Assembly (NCBI GenBank): GCA_013289875.1
Contig: JABCZC010000039.1
Coordinates: 1 to 46,281 of the forward strand
DNA from: Acidobacteriota bacterium
Lineage (GTDB): Bacteria > Acidobacteriota > Terriglobia > Terriglobales > Acidobacteriaceae
DNA: 46,281 bases
Direction of reading: 5' to 3'
Position numbers and translations under genes: made by a program. This document shows, piece after piece, positions 5,333 through 12,844 of the stretch. The notes beneath the pieces are model-generated. The model made no database searches. It saw only the letters and a list, made by a program, of their open reading frames with translations, and was not told where the DNA came from. Numbering within the stretch: position 1 is the first letter of the stretch; each line of letters starts with the position of its first letter.

Positions 5333-6799
5333 CTACCCTTGAATGCCCTTCAGCGCAGGATAGACCTTCCGGTACGCCTCATATCCCATAGCATACCGCT
5401 CAACGGCCTTCGCGTCAGGCTCGATCTGCTGTGCGACCTCGATCGCCTCACCACACGCCGCCTCGAGATCAGGCCAGACGCCTGCTCCCACTCCCGCCAG
5501 CAGCGCCGCTCCGAACGCTCCACCTTCCTCGGCCACCAGCACATCTGTGCTGTAGCCATAGACCGCCGCCTGAATCTCGCGCCATAGCGGGCCCCGCGCG
5601 CCGCCTCCACCCAGCCGCACTCCCTTTACCGGAATCCCCAGCTCGGCGAAGAGCGTAAAGGTGTCCTTCAGCGAGTAGGCGACACCCTCCAACACCGCTC
5701 GGACCAGATGCCCGCGCCCATGACCCGCCGTCAGGCCCACAAACGCCGCCCGTGCGCTGGAGTCCAGATGCGGAGTCCGCTCGCCCAGCAGATACGGTGT
5801 CCAGAGCAGCCCATCGCTGCCCGCCGGAACCTGCGCCGCGGCGGCAGTGAGCGTTTCATAGTCCACACCCGGTGCAATCGTGTCCCTCAGCCAGCGCAGC
5901 GAGAGTCCCGCCGCCTGCGTTACCCCCATCACATGCCAACGCCCCGGCACCGCGTGGCAGAAGGTGTGAAGCCGCCCCAGAGGATCGCGGGTGGGCGCAG
6001 CGGTAGCCGCGAACACCACTCCCGACGTCCCGATCGTCGCCGACACCGACCCGGGCGCCAGTATCCCCATCCCAACCGCACCGGCCCCCTGGTCCCCGGC
6101 GCCTGCGACCACCGGCGTTCCGCCCATCAGCCCGGTATACCCGGCACCCCCCGCAATCTCCGCGCAAATCTCCTGCGATTCAAACAACTCCGGCAACCAG
6201 TTCTCAGGAATCCCCGCAATGCGCGCTACCTCCGAAGACCACCGCCGATGCGCGACATCCAGCAGCAAAGTTCCCGAAGCTTCCTGAACATCCATCGCGT
6301 ACGTGCCCGTCAGCCGGTAGCGAACGTAGTCCTTCGGACAAAGGACATGCGCAATCTGCCCGAAGATTTCCGGTTCGTGCTTCCGTACCCACAGCAGCTT
6401 CGTCAGAGTGAAGTTGGGCAGCGCAGGATTGGCGGTCAACTCGATCAAGCGCTCGCGCCCGATCTTCGCGTGGAGCCAATCGCATTCCTCGCCCGTGCGT
6501 TGATCGCACCAGATCAGCGCAGGCCGCAATACGTCGCCTGCAGTATCCAGCATGACCGCCCCGTGCATCTGTCCGGTCAGACCGACGGCCTCAATTTGGG
6601 ATGTGCCGGCCGCCGCGATCACAGCCCGAATCGCCTCTTGAGCCGCTCGCCACCAATCTTCAGGATCTTGCTCCGCCCAGCCGGGTTGGGGGCTCCGAAA
6701 AGCAACATGCTCCACCGCCGCTGAGGCGGCGAGTTTGCCGCGCTTGTCGACTAATACTGCGCGGGTACCGCCAGTGCCTATGTCGAGTCCGAGGAGCAC
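5333..6799 (-). CDS. xylB: Xylulokinase
   Basis: ATP-dependent kinase converting D-xylulose to xylulose 5-phosphate, feeding the pentose phosphate pathway; cytoplasmic. FGGY-family fold over 488 residues, the usual length. The N-terminal phosphate-1 motif 'GLDIGTGGTRAVLVD' is at residues 3-17, 'GLTGQMHGAVML' at about 73, 'ALIWCDQRTGEE' at about 93, the ATP-site 'TIGTSGVVFA' at about 262 and the C-terminal adenosine motif 'VRLGGGGARGPLWREIQA' at about 400. The GTG at 6799 has GGAG 9 nt upstream. No xylose isomerase or transporter is next to it. An alternative FGGY substrate is possible, but the QMHG motif favours xylulose. Confidence 0.93.
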   Translation of the reverse strand: MLLGLDIGTGGTRAVLVDKRGKLAASAAVEHVAFRSPQPGWAEQDPEDWWRAAQEAIRAVIAAAGTSQIEAVGLTGQMHGAVMLDTAGDVLRPALIWCDQRTGEECDWLHAKIGRERLIELTANPALPNFTLTKLLWVRKHEPEIFGQIAHVLCPKDYVRYRLTGTYAMDVQEASGTLLLDVAHRRWSSEVARIAGIPENWLPELFESQEICAEIAGGAGYTGLMGGTPVVAGAGDQGAGAVGMGILAPGSVSATIGTSGVVFAATAAPTRDPLGRLHTFCHAVPGRWHVMGVTQAAGLSLRWLRDTIAPGVDYETLTAAAAQVPAGSDGLLWTPYLLGERTPHLDSSARAAFVGLTAGHGRGHLVRAVLEGVAYSLKDTFTLFAELGIPVKGVRLGGGGARGPLWREIQAAVYGYSTDVLVAEEGGAFGAALLAGVGAGVWPDLEAACGEAIEVAQQIEPDAKAVERYAMGYEAYRKVYPALKGIQG

Positions 6800-7011
6800 G
6801 CTATAAACTCCGGAAGTAAATCGATGTATTGCGAGAACACTCTATCACTGCAAAAGGGCTCGGGTGAATCCGAAAAGAAGCTTGTCGGGTCGACAAAGAA
6901 TCCTCTTGCGCAGGATGGCACGCATCGACTAACCATAGGTGCAGCCTTTCGCAGGCTGTTTCCTCTCTCCCGACAGCGCTGCATATTTTGTGATCGACGG
7001 AGGAAACACGA

Positions 7012-7452
7012 ATGAAAAGCTTATTTAACACTACAAATGACCATACCCTCGCCTTGGTCCGCCTTGTACTCGGCATCATCTTCTTTATGCACGGCGCGCA
7101 AAAGACTCTCGCCTGGTTTGGAGGATATGGCTTCCACTCGACCGTGCATTTTTTCACCGTTGAGCTGGGGATTCCGACAGTGTTCGCCCTTCTTGCCATC
7201 ACGGCGGAGTTTTTCGGAGGAATCGGATTGATCGTCGGTTTCCTTTCGCGAGTTGCCGCGTTCGGAATTGCCGTGGACATGTTCGTCGCCATTTGCCTGG
7301 TTCATGTACACAATGGCATCTTCATGAACTGGTATAGCCATCAGAAGGGCGAAGGCTACGAGTACCACCTGCTGGCCATAGCTCTCTGCATACTGATTAT
7401 GGTTAAAGGAGCTGGCGCTCTGTCCGTAGACCGCGCGCTCACGAAGACTTAG
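7012..7452 (+). CDS. DoxX family membrane protein
   Basis: Integral membrane protein of 146 residues with four helices. 'ALVRLVLGIIFFMHGAQKTLAWFGG' opens with the conserved DoxX pattern (R-x3-G-x2-F-x-HG-x-QK), and 'AEFFGGIGLIVGFLSRVAAFGIAVDM' gives the second hallmark. DoxX-type proteins have been linked to quinone-dependent oxidoreductase subunits and redox homeostasis, but most have no assigned reaction. GGAGG sits 7 nt before the ATG at 7012. The stretch 6800-7011 upstream holds no gene. Confidence 0.88.
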   Translation: MKSLFNTTNDHTLALVRLVLGIIFFMHGAQKTLAWFGGYGFHSTVHFFTVELGIPTVFALLAITAEFFGGIGLIVGFLSRVAAFGIAVDMFVAICLVHVHNGIFMNWYSHQKGEGYEYHLLAIALCILIMVKGAGALSVDRALTKT

Positions 7453-7524
7453 CGGCTTCGCGGCGAGCTGTCCCCCTCGATGAGCCTTATTCAGCTAGAG
7501 GCAATGCGTTTTGCTTGACACAGA

Positions 7525-7553
7525 GATACAGTAAGCCATAACTTACCGTTAGT
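7525..7553 (+). promoter_or_regulatory. Putative promoter of the 7590 gene
   Basis: The stretch contains TTGACA followed after 17 nt by ATAACT, giving a perfect -35 box and a poor -10 box. The surrounding AAGCCATAACTTAC / GTTAGTAA bases are rich in short inverted motifs. It is the only promoter-like sequence in the 137-bp gap between the DoxX and 7590 genes. Confidence 0.35.
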
Positions 7554-7589
7554 AATCAATTACGGATCGCCATTCTCCTTGGAGTCATT

Positions 7590-8018
7590 ATGAAGCCCAC
7601 GCTATTTCTGCGTATTGCATCCGTTGTAACCCTCGTCTTCTGCGCGTTACACACCGTCGGCGGAGTCTTCTCCAAACCTGCACCCGGCGTGCAGAAGTTC
7701 GTTGTTCAGACCATGAAGGCGAATCCTTTCAATTTCATGGGACACATGCGCACGTTCTGGGATTTCAACCTCGGATATGGCCTGATCCTCTCAGTTATCC
7801 TGTTCGTCCACAGTCTCTTGTTCTGGCAGTTAGGTACGCTGGTGAAGGCAGATGGCGTGCGACTGAGGCCTGTTTTGGCGGTGCTCTTCCTTGAATTCGT
7901 TGCACAGGCGCCGATTGCACAGCGTTATTTCTTCATTGGCCCCTGCATTACTTCAGCGCTCATCGCCGCCTGCCTGGCAATCGCCTTCTTCACCCTGAAG
8001 CCGACTGTCCGTGCATGA
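7590..8018 (+). CDS. LIC_13387-type small membrane protein
   Basis: Membrane protein of 142 residues with four hydrophobic helices (roughly 7-27, 62-82, 92-112 and 118-137). A conserved-looking loop contains 'FNFMGHMRTFWDFNLGYGL', the features that suggest the LIC_13387 family of uncharacterised membrane proteins. CTTGGAG lies upstream of the ATG at 7590. Its stop is 11 nt from the convergent yeiH-type gene. No function is known. Confidence 0.65.
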   Translation: MKPTLFLRIASVVTLVFCALHTVGGVFSKPAPGVQKFVVQTMKANPFNFMGHMRTFWDFNLGYGLILSVILFVHSLLFWQLGTLVKADGVRLRPVLAVLFLEFVAQAPIAQRYFFIGPCITSALIAACLAIAFFTLKPTVRA

Positions 8019-8029
8019 AGCGGGCATCT

Positions 8030-9115
8030 TCACAGGCGAAACCACCGGTCTGCGCCAAATACCAGCCCAAGCGTGATGAGCGCAATCACCACCTCTCCCA
8101 CTGCGCCGACAACGAATGGCCTCGCACCCTGCTTGCCCAGCTCGCGCAGGTTGGTCCTGAGCCCAACTCCAGCGAAGGTGAGAAGGAAGGCCCAGCGCGA
8201 CAGGTTGCTGAGTGCTGTCAATTGCGGTTTGGTGAAAACGCTAAGCGTCGCAAGCAGAGAAATCAGGAGAAAACCTAGCACAAATTTAGGGAACTTGCTC
8301 CACAAGAATGTGCCCTTGTTCTTCAGCTCGGCCGCCTGTCCCTTCGACGCCCAATAGATCGCGTAGCCCAGCACGACGAATCCGATCAGCGCATTTCGGC
8401 AGGTCTTGGCCAGCACGGCGATCTTGCCGGCCGCGTCGGAGTACAGTGTGCCGGCCGCCGTTGCCTCCGCAGTGTTGTCGACCGCGAGACCCGTCCACAG
8501 GCCATAAGCGTGGTCGCTCATATGCAGCGCATGACCCACCACCGGAAAGACGAACAGTGAGATCGCACCCAACGCCAGAATCGCCGCAATCGCATACGAC
8601 GCATCCTCTTCGTCCGCCTCGATTGCACCTTGAGTCGCGATAATCGCTGACACGCCGCACACCGAGGATCCGACGGCTAGCAGAGTAACCAGCTTAGGAG
8701 ACAGTTTGAAGCCGCGCCCCAGATAAGTCATGAAGGTGAGCGCCACTGCCAGCTCGATGAAGACGAGCGCGAGACTCAATCCACCGAGGCGCAGTACATC
8801 GCCAAGCAGAAACCGCGCCCCCAACAGAACGATTCCAGTCTTCAGCCAGAACTCGTAGGTCGCAACCCCCGCGCGAAAAATTGCCGATACCCCCACAGTA
8901 TTCGAGATAACCAACCCAAGGAGGATCGCCCACAGCACATATTCGATATTCGGCAGCACCAGGTGATGCGCCTTGCCGTAATGTGCGATTGATTGCTCGA
9001 TGAACTTACCGGCGTAGCCGACCGCCAGCAAAAGTAAAAATCCTGGAATCAACCGGAAAAACCGGCCGGTGAACGACGCTGAATGTGTCTGGGGAAGTGC
9101 AACAGAACTTGTCAT
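8030..9115 (-). CDS. yeiH: YeiH-family putative sulfate exporter
   Basis: Polytopic inner-membrane protein of about 361 residues with around ten helices, of the conserved UPF0324/YeiH family. 'LPNIEYVLWAILLGLVISNTVG' and 'LKTGIVLLGARFLLGDVL' near the N-terminus, 'AVGSSVCGVSAIIATQGAIEADEEDASYAIA' in the centre and 'GLAVDNTAEATAAG' are family signatures. Proposed to export sulfate or sulfonate-derived anions; the transport substrate is not firmly established. The ATG at 9115 is preferred over an in-frame GTG at 9133 that overlaps the stop of the 35-residue gene just upstream, with which it is translationally adjacent. Confidence 0.88.
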   Translation of the reverse strand: MTSSVALPQTHSASFTGRFFRLIPGFLLLLAVGYAGKFIEQSIAHYGKAHHLVLPNIEYVLWAILLGLVISNTVGVSAIFRAGVATYEFWLKTGIVLLGARFLLGDVLRLGGLSLALVFIELAVALTFMTYLGRGFKLSPKLVTLLAVGSSVCGVSAIIATQGAIEADEEDASYAIAAILALGAISLFVFPVVGHALHMSDHAYGLWTGLAVDNTAEATAAGTLYSDAAGKIAVLAKTCRNALIGFVVLGYAIYWASKGQAAELKNKGTFLWSKFPKFVLGFLLISLLATLSVFTKPQLTALSNLSRWAFLLTFAGVGLRTNLRELGKQGARPFVVGAVGEVVIALITLGLVFGADRWFRL

Positions 9116-9126
9116 GATCGCCTGCT

Positions 9127-9234
9127 TTACCACGGAACCGTTTTGAGAATGCCGAAACGCACCAGCAGGGCTGCGAGCAGTGCAAGCAGAACGGCCCAGC
9201 TATCAAGTGAGAAACGTCGGTTGGAGGTGGACAT
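9127..9234 (-). CDS. 35-residue single-helix membrane protein upstream of yeiH
   Basis: A short reading frame, ATG at 9234 to TAA at 9127, encodes a polar head (MSTSNRRFSLDSW), one hydrophobic helix (AVLLALLAALLVRFGIL) and a KTVPW end. CGGAG lies 8-12 nt before the ATG. Its stop codon is 11 nt from the yeiH ATG and overlaps the alternative GTG. Codon pattern, ribosome site, position and single transmembrane segment all support translation; it is likely a small partner or assembly subunit of the YeiH transporter, which is inference. Confidence 0.75.
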   Translation of the reverse strand: MSTSNRRFSLDSWAVLLALLAALLVRFGILKTVPW

Positions 9235-9474
9235 GGATTTAAGCTCCGGGAAACAGGCCGGGACGCAATCGAAAGATCGCGTGTCAATATCAGATTTCAG
9301 GAATTGTGCGGAAGGGAACTAGCGACAACAACAACAGGCGCGCTGGTCGAGGGATGCGACAGATTGGAGCTGCGCCTTCATTCTGATCTACTTTGTAACA
9401 CGACGCGTTTCTACGCGCAACTGAAAGCCCCCCTCGGAAGTGGGCCAGATTGACTGTAGAGATTGCGACGAAGG

Positions 9475-10518
9475 CTACTGCAACCGCGTCATGATCTCCT
9501 GAAGAACCTGTTTCGATGGCCGTGTCCGTTCCTCGGGCAGCGTCGCTAGCGGCTCATCGACAAGGTTCAGCAGATCGGTGAAGCTTGGCTTCTGCGTGTC
9601 TACATAAAATACTCCAGTCAGCACCTCTCCGCGCTCGTGCGTCTCCATCAGCGCCTTGACGGCAGTTACGCGACTGGTCGGGTTGAAGTCCTCGTGCAGC
9701 TTGCGCAGACGCAGGTGCGATCCGTCGTGCATTGTCACATCATAGGTCGATCCAGCGTCGTACTCGATGGAAATGTCCTCGAAGTGCGGTACGAAACCCA
9801 CCTCGCTGATCGCTTCTTCATGCTCCTGCATGTACTTGTAGCTCTTGGTCGATCCCTCGTGATCGTTGAAGGTCACACACGGAGAAATGATGTCGAGCAT
9901 CACCGTCCCCTGGTGCGCGATCGCCGCCTTCAGCATTGCCAGCAATTGTTTTTTGTCTCCCGAGAACGAGCGTCCCACAAATGTTGCGCCAAGCTGGACC
10001 GCCAGGGCGCAGGTGTCGATGGCCGGAAGATCGTTGATGACGCCCGTCTTTAGCTTCGACCCAATGTCGGCCGTCGCTGAAAACTGGCCTTTTGTCAGGC
10101 CATACACGCCGTTGTCTTCGATGATGTAGATCAAGGGCAGATTGCGGCGCATCAGGTGGATGAACTGCCCCACGCCGATCGAAGCTGTGTCGCCGTCGCC
10201 CGAGACGCCGAGCGCCTTCATAGTTTTGTTAGCCAGCAGCGCGCCGGTCGCCACGGAGGGCATGCGTCCGTGAACGCTGTTGAAGCTGTGGGCGCGCGAC
10301 AGGAAGTAGGCTGGGCTCTTCGACGAGCAGCCAATGCCCGACAATTTCATCAGCCGCTCCGGCTGCACTCCCATTTCATAGAGCGCATCGATGATGCGTT
10401 CTGAAATGGCATTGTGGCCGCATCCGGCGCATAGCGTCGTCTTGCCGCCGCGATAATCGAGCACCTGCAGGCCCAGGCGGTTTACCTTCGGATTCGGTTT
10501 TGTAACCGTCGTTGCCAC
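9475..10518 (-). CDS. korB: 2-oxoacid:ferredoxin oxidoreductase, beta subunit
   Basis: Thiamine-diphosphate subunit of a 2-oxoacid:ferredoxin (acceptor) oxidoreductase, which oxidatively decarboxylates 2-oxoglutarate or a related oxoacid to the acyl-CoA. Of its 347 residues, 'TTLCAGCGHNAISERI' near residue 28 and 'GIGCSSKSP' near residue 60 carry conserved Cys residues. 'VSGDGDTASIGVGQFIHLMRRN' at about 103 is the GDG thiamine-diphosphate motif, and 'DNGVYGLTKGQFS' lies at about 137. The start at 10518 overlaps the last base of korA, indicating coupled translation. Confidence 0.92.
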   Translation of the reverse strand: MATTVTKPNPKVNRLGLQVLDYRGGKTTLCAGCGHNAISERIIDALYEMGVQPERLMKLSGIGCSSKSPAYFLSRAHSFNSVHGRMPSVATGALLANKTMKALGVSGDGDTASIGVGQFIHLMRRNLPLIYIIEDNGVYGLTKGQFSATADIGSKLKTGVINDLPAIDTCALAVQLGATFVGRSFSGDKKQLLAMLKAAIAHQGTVMLDIISPCVTFNDHEGSTKSYKYMQEHEEAISEVGFVPHFEDISIEYDAGSTYDVTMHDGSHLRLRKLHEDFNPTSRVTAVKALMETHERGEVLTGVFYVDTQKPSFTDLLNLVDEPLATLPEERTRPSKQVLQEIMTRLQ

Positions 10519-12398
10519 TAAATCTCCTCCTGTAGTATCAGCTCATCGGTCACCGAGCGCGCATCGATCGGCAGGCCGTTAAAGTGTCGCACGCTGCGCA
10601 ATCTCACGGCGTCTTCCGCAGGCAAATCGAGCTTCAACAGGCTCAGCATTTGCGCGTCGCGATTCTGCTCGATGACGTACACGCGGTCATGAGAGGAGAC
10701 GAAGTCGTGCACCTCGTGTGTGAACGGAAAGGCGCGAATCCTCAGGTAGTCGGTTTCCACGCCGTATTCCTTCTTGAGCTGATCGCGGCTTTCCGTCACC
10801 GCGAAGTCAGTTGTTCCGAAGGCGATCAGTCCCACCTTCGACTTGCCTGTCTGCAAAACCACCGGCGCTGGAACTAGCGTGCGAGCCGTCTCGAACTTCC
10901 GGTTCAGACGCTCCATCAGGTTCTGGTAGTCCTCAGGCCGTTCGGTGTAGAGTGCCTTTTCATTGTGGCCGCTTCCGCGCGTGAAGTAAGAAGCCTGCGG
11001 ATGATCCGTTCCGGGCAGTGTGCGATAGGGAATTGCGTCTCCGTCGACATCTTTGTAGCGGGCGAATTCCCCAAGCCGCGTCAGGTCTTCGGAAGTCAGC
11101 ACCTTGCCGCGGTTCAGAGGCTTTTTGGGATACTCAAAAGGTTCAGACATCCAGTTGTTCATGCCTAGGTCAAGATCCGACAGCACGAACACCGGCGTTT
11201 GCAGATGCTCCGCCAGATCGAAGGCAGCCTGCGCAAATTCGAAGCACTCACGCACGCTGCCGGGCAGCAGCATCACGTGCTTCGTATCGCCGTGCGAGAG
11301 ATAAGCGATCGACAGCAGATCGGCCTGCGCCGTGCGTGTTGGCAATCCCGTCGAAGGGCCCACGCGCTGGATGTCGAAAATCACTCCGGGGATCTCAGCA
11401 AAATATCCAAGTCCCGTAAACTCGGCCATCAGCGAGATGCCCGGCCCGGAGGTCGCCGTCATCGAACGCGCACCCGCCCATCCGGCTCCCAGAACCATTC
11501 CCACAGCAGCCAGCTCGTCCTCAGCCTGAACAACGGCAAAGGTCGCTTTGCCATCGGGTTCGACGCGATATTTCTTCAGGTAATCGATCAGCTGCTCGAC
11601 GACTGACGAGGATGGCGTGATTGGATACCACGTCACTACCGTGACGCCTGCAAACATCGCACCCAGTGCCGCCGCCGCATTGCCATCGATGATGATCTTT
11701 CCATCGGTAGCGTGCATGCGTTCCAGTACAAACGGGTCCTGCTTGGTCAGCGATTCACTGGCGTAGTTGTAGCCCGCCTCAATGGCAGCCCAGTTCAGAT
11801 CGGCGGCTTTTTGCTTCTTCGCGAACTGCCGCCGCAGCGCCGTCTCCACCGCCTTCATATCGAGCGAGATGAGCTTTGCCACCACGCCGACATAAATCAT
11901 GTTCTTTACCAGCTTGCGCAACTTCGCTTCCGGGCACACAGCAGCCGTCAGTTTGTCAAAAGGAACGGGGTAGCAGACGACATCGTCGCGATATTGCCTG
12001 AGGTTCTGCGAATCCTCATAGATCGCAGCCGCGCCGGATGGCAGCGAAAGGATGTCTTCCTTCGCCGTCTCGGCATTCATGGCAACGAGAACGTCGATCT
12101 CCTTCTTGCGCGCGACGTATCCGTGTTTACTGGCGCGGATGGTGAACCAGGTGGGCAGCCCTGCGATGTTGGAGGGGAAAAGATTCTTGCCGCTCACCGG
12201 GATGCCCATCCCGAAGATGCTGCGCAACAGAACACTATTGGCGGATTGCGATCCTGAGCCGTTTACGGTTGCTACCTGAATATTGAAATCGTTAATGACT
12301 GGTTTCCGTGTAGCTCCGGAAATGTCTTCCTTCGTGCCTGGAGTGGGCTGCGAGGTTTCAACGCCTGCGCTGCCCAAGGCAACGTCTCCTGTCGCCAT
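10518..12398 (-). CDS. korA: 2-oxoacid:ferredoxin oxidoreductase, fused gamma-alpha subunit
   Basis: Partner of korB; 626 residues combine an N-terminal gamma domain (about 36-215, with 'GSGSQSANSVLLRSIFGMG' and 'ARKKEIDVLVAMNAETAKED') and the alpha/pyrimidine domain (about 225-626). The alpha domain shows 'WYPITPSSSVVEQL', 'AEDELAAVGMVLGAGWAGARS' and 'TSGPGISLMAEFTGLGYFAEIP', the standard KorA signatures. The C-terminal transketolase-like part contains 'VIEQNRDAQM'. Ferredoxin-type Fe-S motifs are absent, as in two-subunit enzymes of aerobes. A 2-oxoglutarate substrate is likely but pyruvate or branched-chain acids are not excluded from sequence alone. Confidence 0.92.
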   Translation of the reverse strand: MATGDVALGSAGVETSQPTPGTKEDISGATRKPVINDFNIQVATVNGSGSQSANSVLLRSIFGMGIPVSGKNLFPSNIAGLPTWFTIRASKHGYVARKKEIDVLVAMNAETAKEDILSLPSGAAAIYEDSQNLRQYRDDVVCYPVPFDKLTAAVCPEAKLRKLVKNMIYVGVVAKLISLDMKAVETALRRQFAKKQKAADLNWAAIEAGYNYASESLTKQDPFVLERMHATDGKIIIDGNAAAALGAMFAGVTVVTWYPITPSSSVVEQLIDYLKKYRVEPDGKATFAVVQAEDELAAVGMVLGAGWAGARSMTATSGPGISLMAEFTGLGYFAEIPGVIFDIQRVGPSTGLPTRTAQADLLSIAYLSHGDTKHVMLLPGSVRECFEFAQAAFDLAEHLQTPVFVLSDLDLGMNNWMSEPFEYPKKPLNRGKVLTSEDLTRLGEFARYKDVDGDAIPYRTLPGTDHPQASYFTRGSGHNEKALYTERPEDYQNLMERLNRKFETARTLVPAPVVLQTGKSKVGLIAFGTTDFAVTESRDQLKKEYGVETDYLRIRAFPFTHEVHDFVSSHDRVYVIEQNRDAQMLSLLKLDLPAEDAVRLRSVRHFNGLPIDARSVTDELILQEEI

Positions 12399-12455
12399 TT
12401 GGCGGGATTCCCTTCGGATTGAGTATGGAACGAAATTCGCTCTATCTAGCTGTTA

Positions 12456-12461
12456 ATTATA
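12456..12461 (-). promoter_or_regulatory. Putative -10 box for korAB
   Basis: A perfect TATAAT on the minus strand lies 58 nt upstream of the korA start codon. No good -35 box is seen at 16-18 nt. The rest of 12462-12629 holds no recognisable gene. Confidence 0.35.
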
Positions 12462-12629
12462 GTCACGAGAGGGGGAGTAGGCCGCGATAGGAGACTCAAT
12501 GGAGTAATCTGCATTCAGGTTGCGCAAATCGGACTTCAAACGGAGATTCAGCCCATGGTCGGCGAGCACAGGGTGGGACGGCAAGTGAGGAATGTCATGC
12601 GAAGGACCTGACAGCGAGAGGTCGGTGGA

Positions 12630-12828
12630 CTAACGCCATGGGCATGGAAGCCGCACAATCGTTTTATCCATCTTCGACGGCGGCTCGCAGCCTTTAAGTG
12701 CGTACGCGGTCTGGATCATTTCCTCAACCGCGTCCATTCGCTCATACGCAGGCCGACTCTGCCAATAGCGGTATTTCGTCGGCCTTCATCTCGTCAAAGC
12801 TGGTGTACTTGCGGATGGTCTTGTCCAA
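12630..12828 (-). pseudogene. Small conserved protein gene with a one-base frameshift
   Basis: Reading from 12828, DKTIRKYTSFDEMKADE is followed, after removing one A from an AAA run (TTT 12774-12776 on plus), by YRYWQSRPAYERMDAVEEM and a tail ending KMDKTIVRLPCPWR at the TAG 12632-12630. The pattern matches small acidobacterial proteins of about 65-70 residues that often accompany nucleotidyltransferase-type toxins. The initiation codon is TTG where ATG is expected. No partner gene adjoins it. With the frameshift and weak start, it is a decayed gene. Confidence 0.6.
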
Positions 12829-12844
12829 TAGGTGTCACCAGGTC

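Noticed and set aside
5708..6724. A 338-codon plus-strand frame opposite xylB
   Set aside because: Arg/Pro/His-rich translation with no domain, entirely inside a strongly motif-supported xylB on the other strand; a high-GC antisense artefact.
9115..9133. yeiH starting at the GTG at 9133
   Set aside because: It would overlap the stop codon of the 35-residue gene and lies beside no ribosome site; ATG at 9115 retained.
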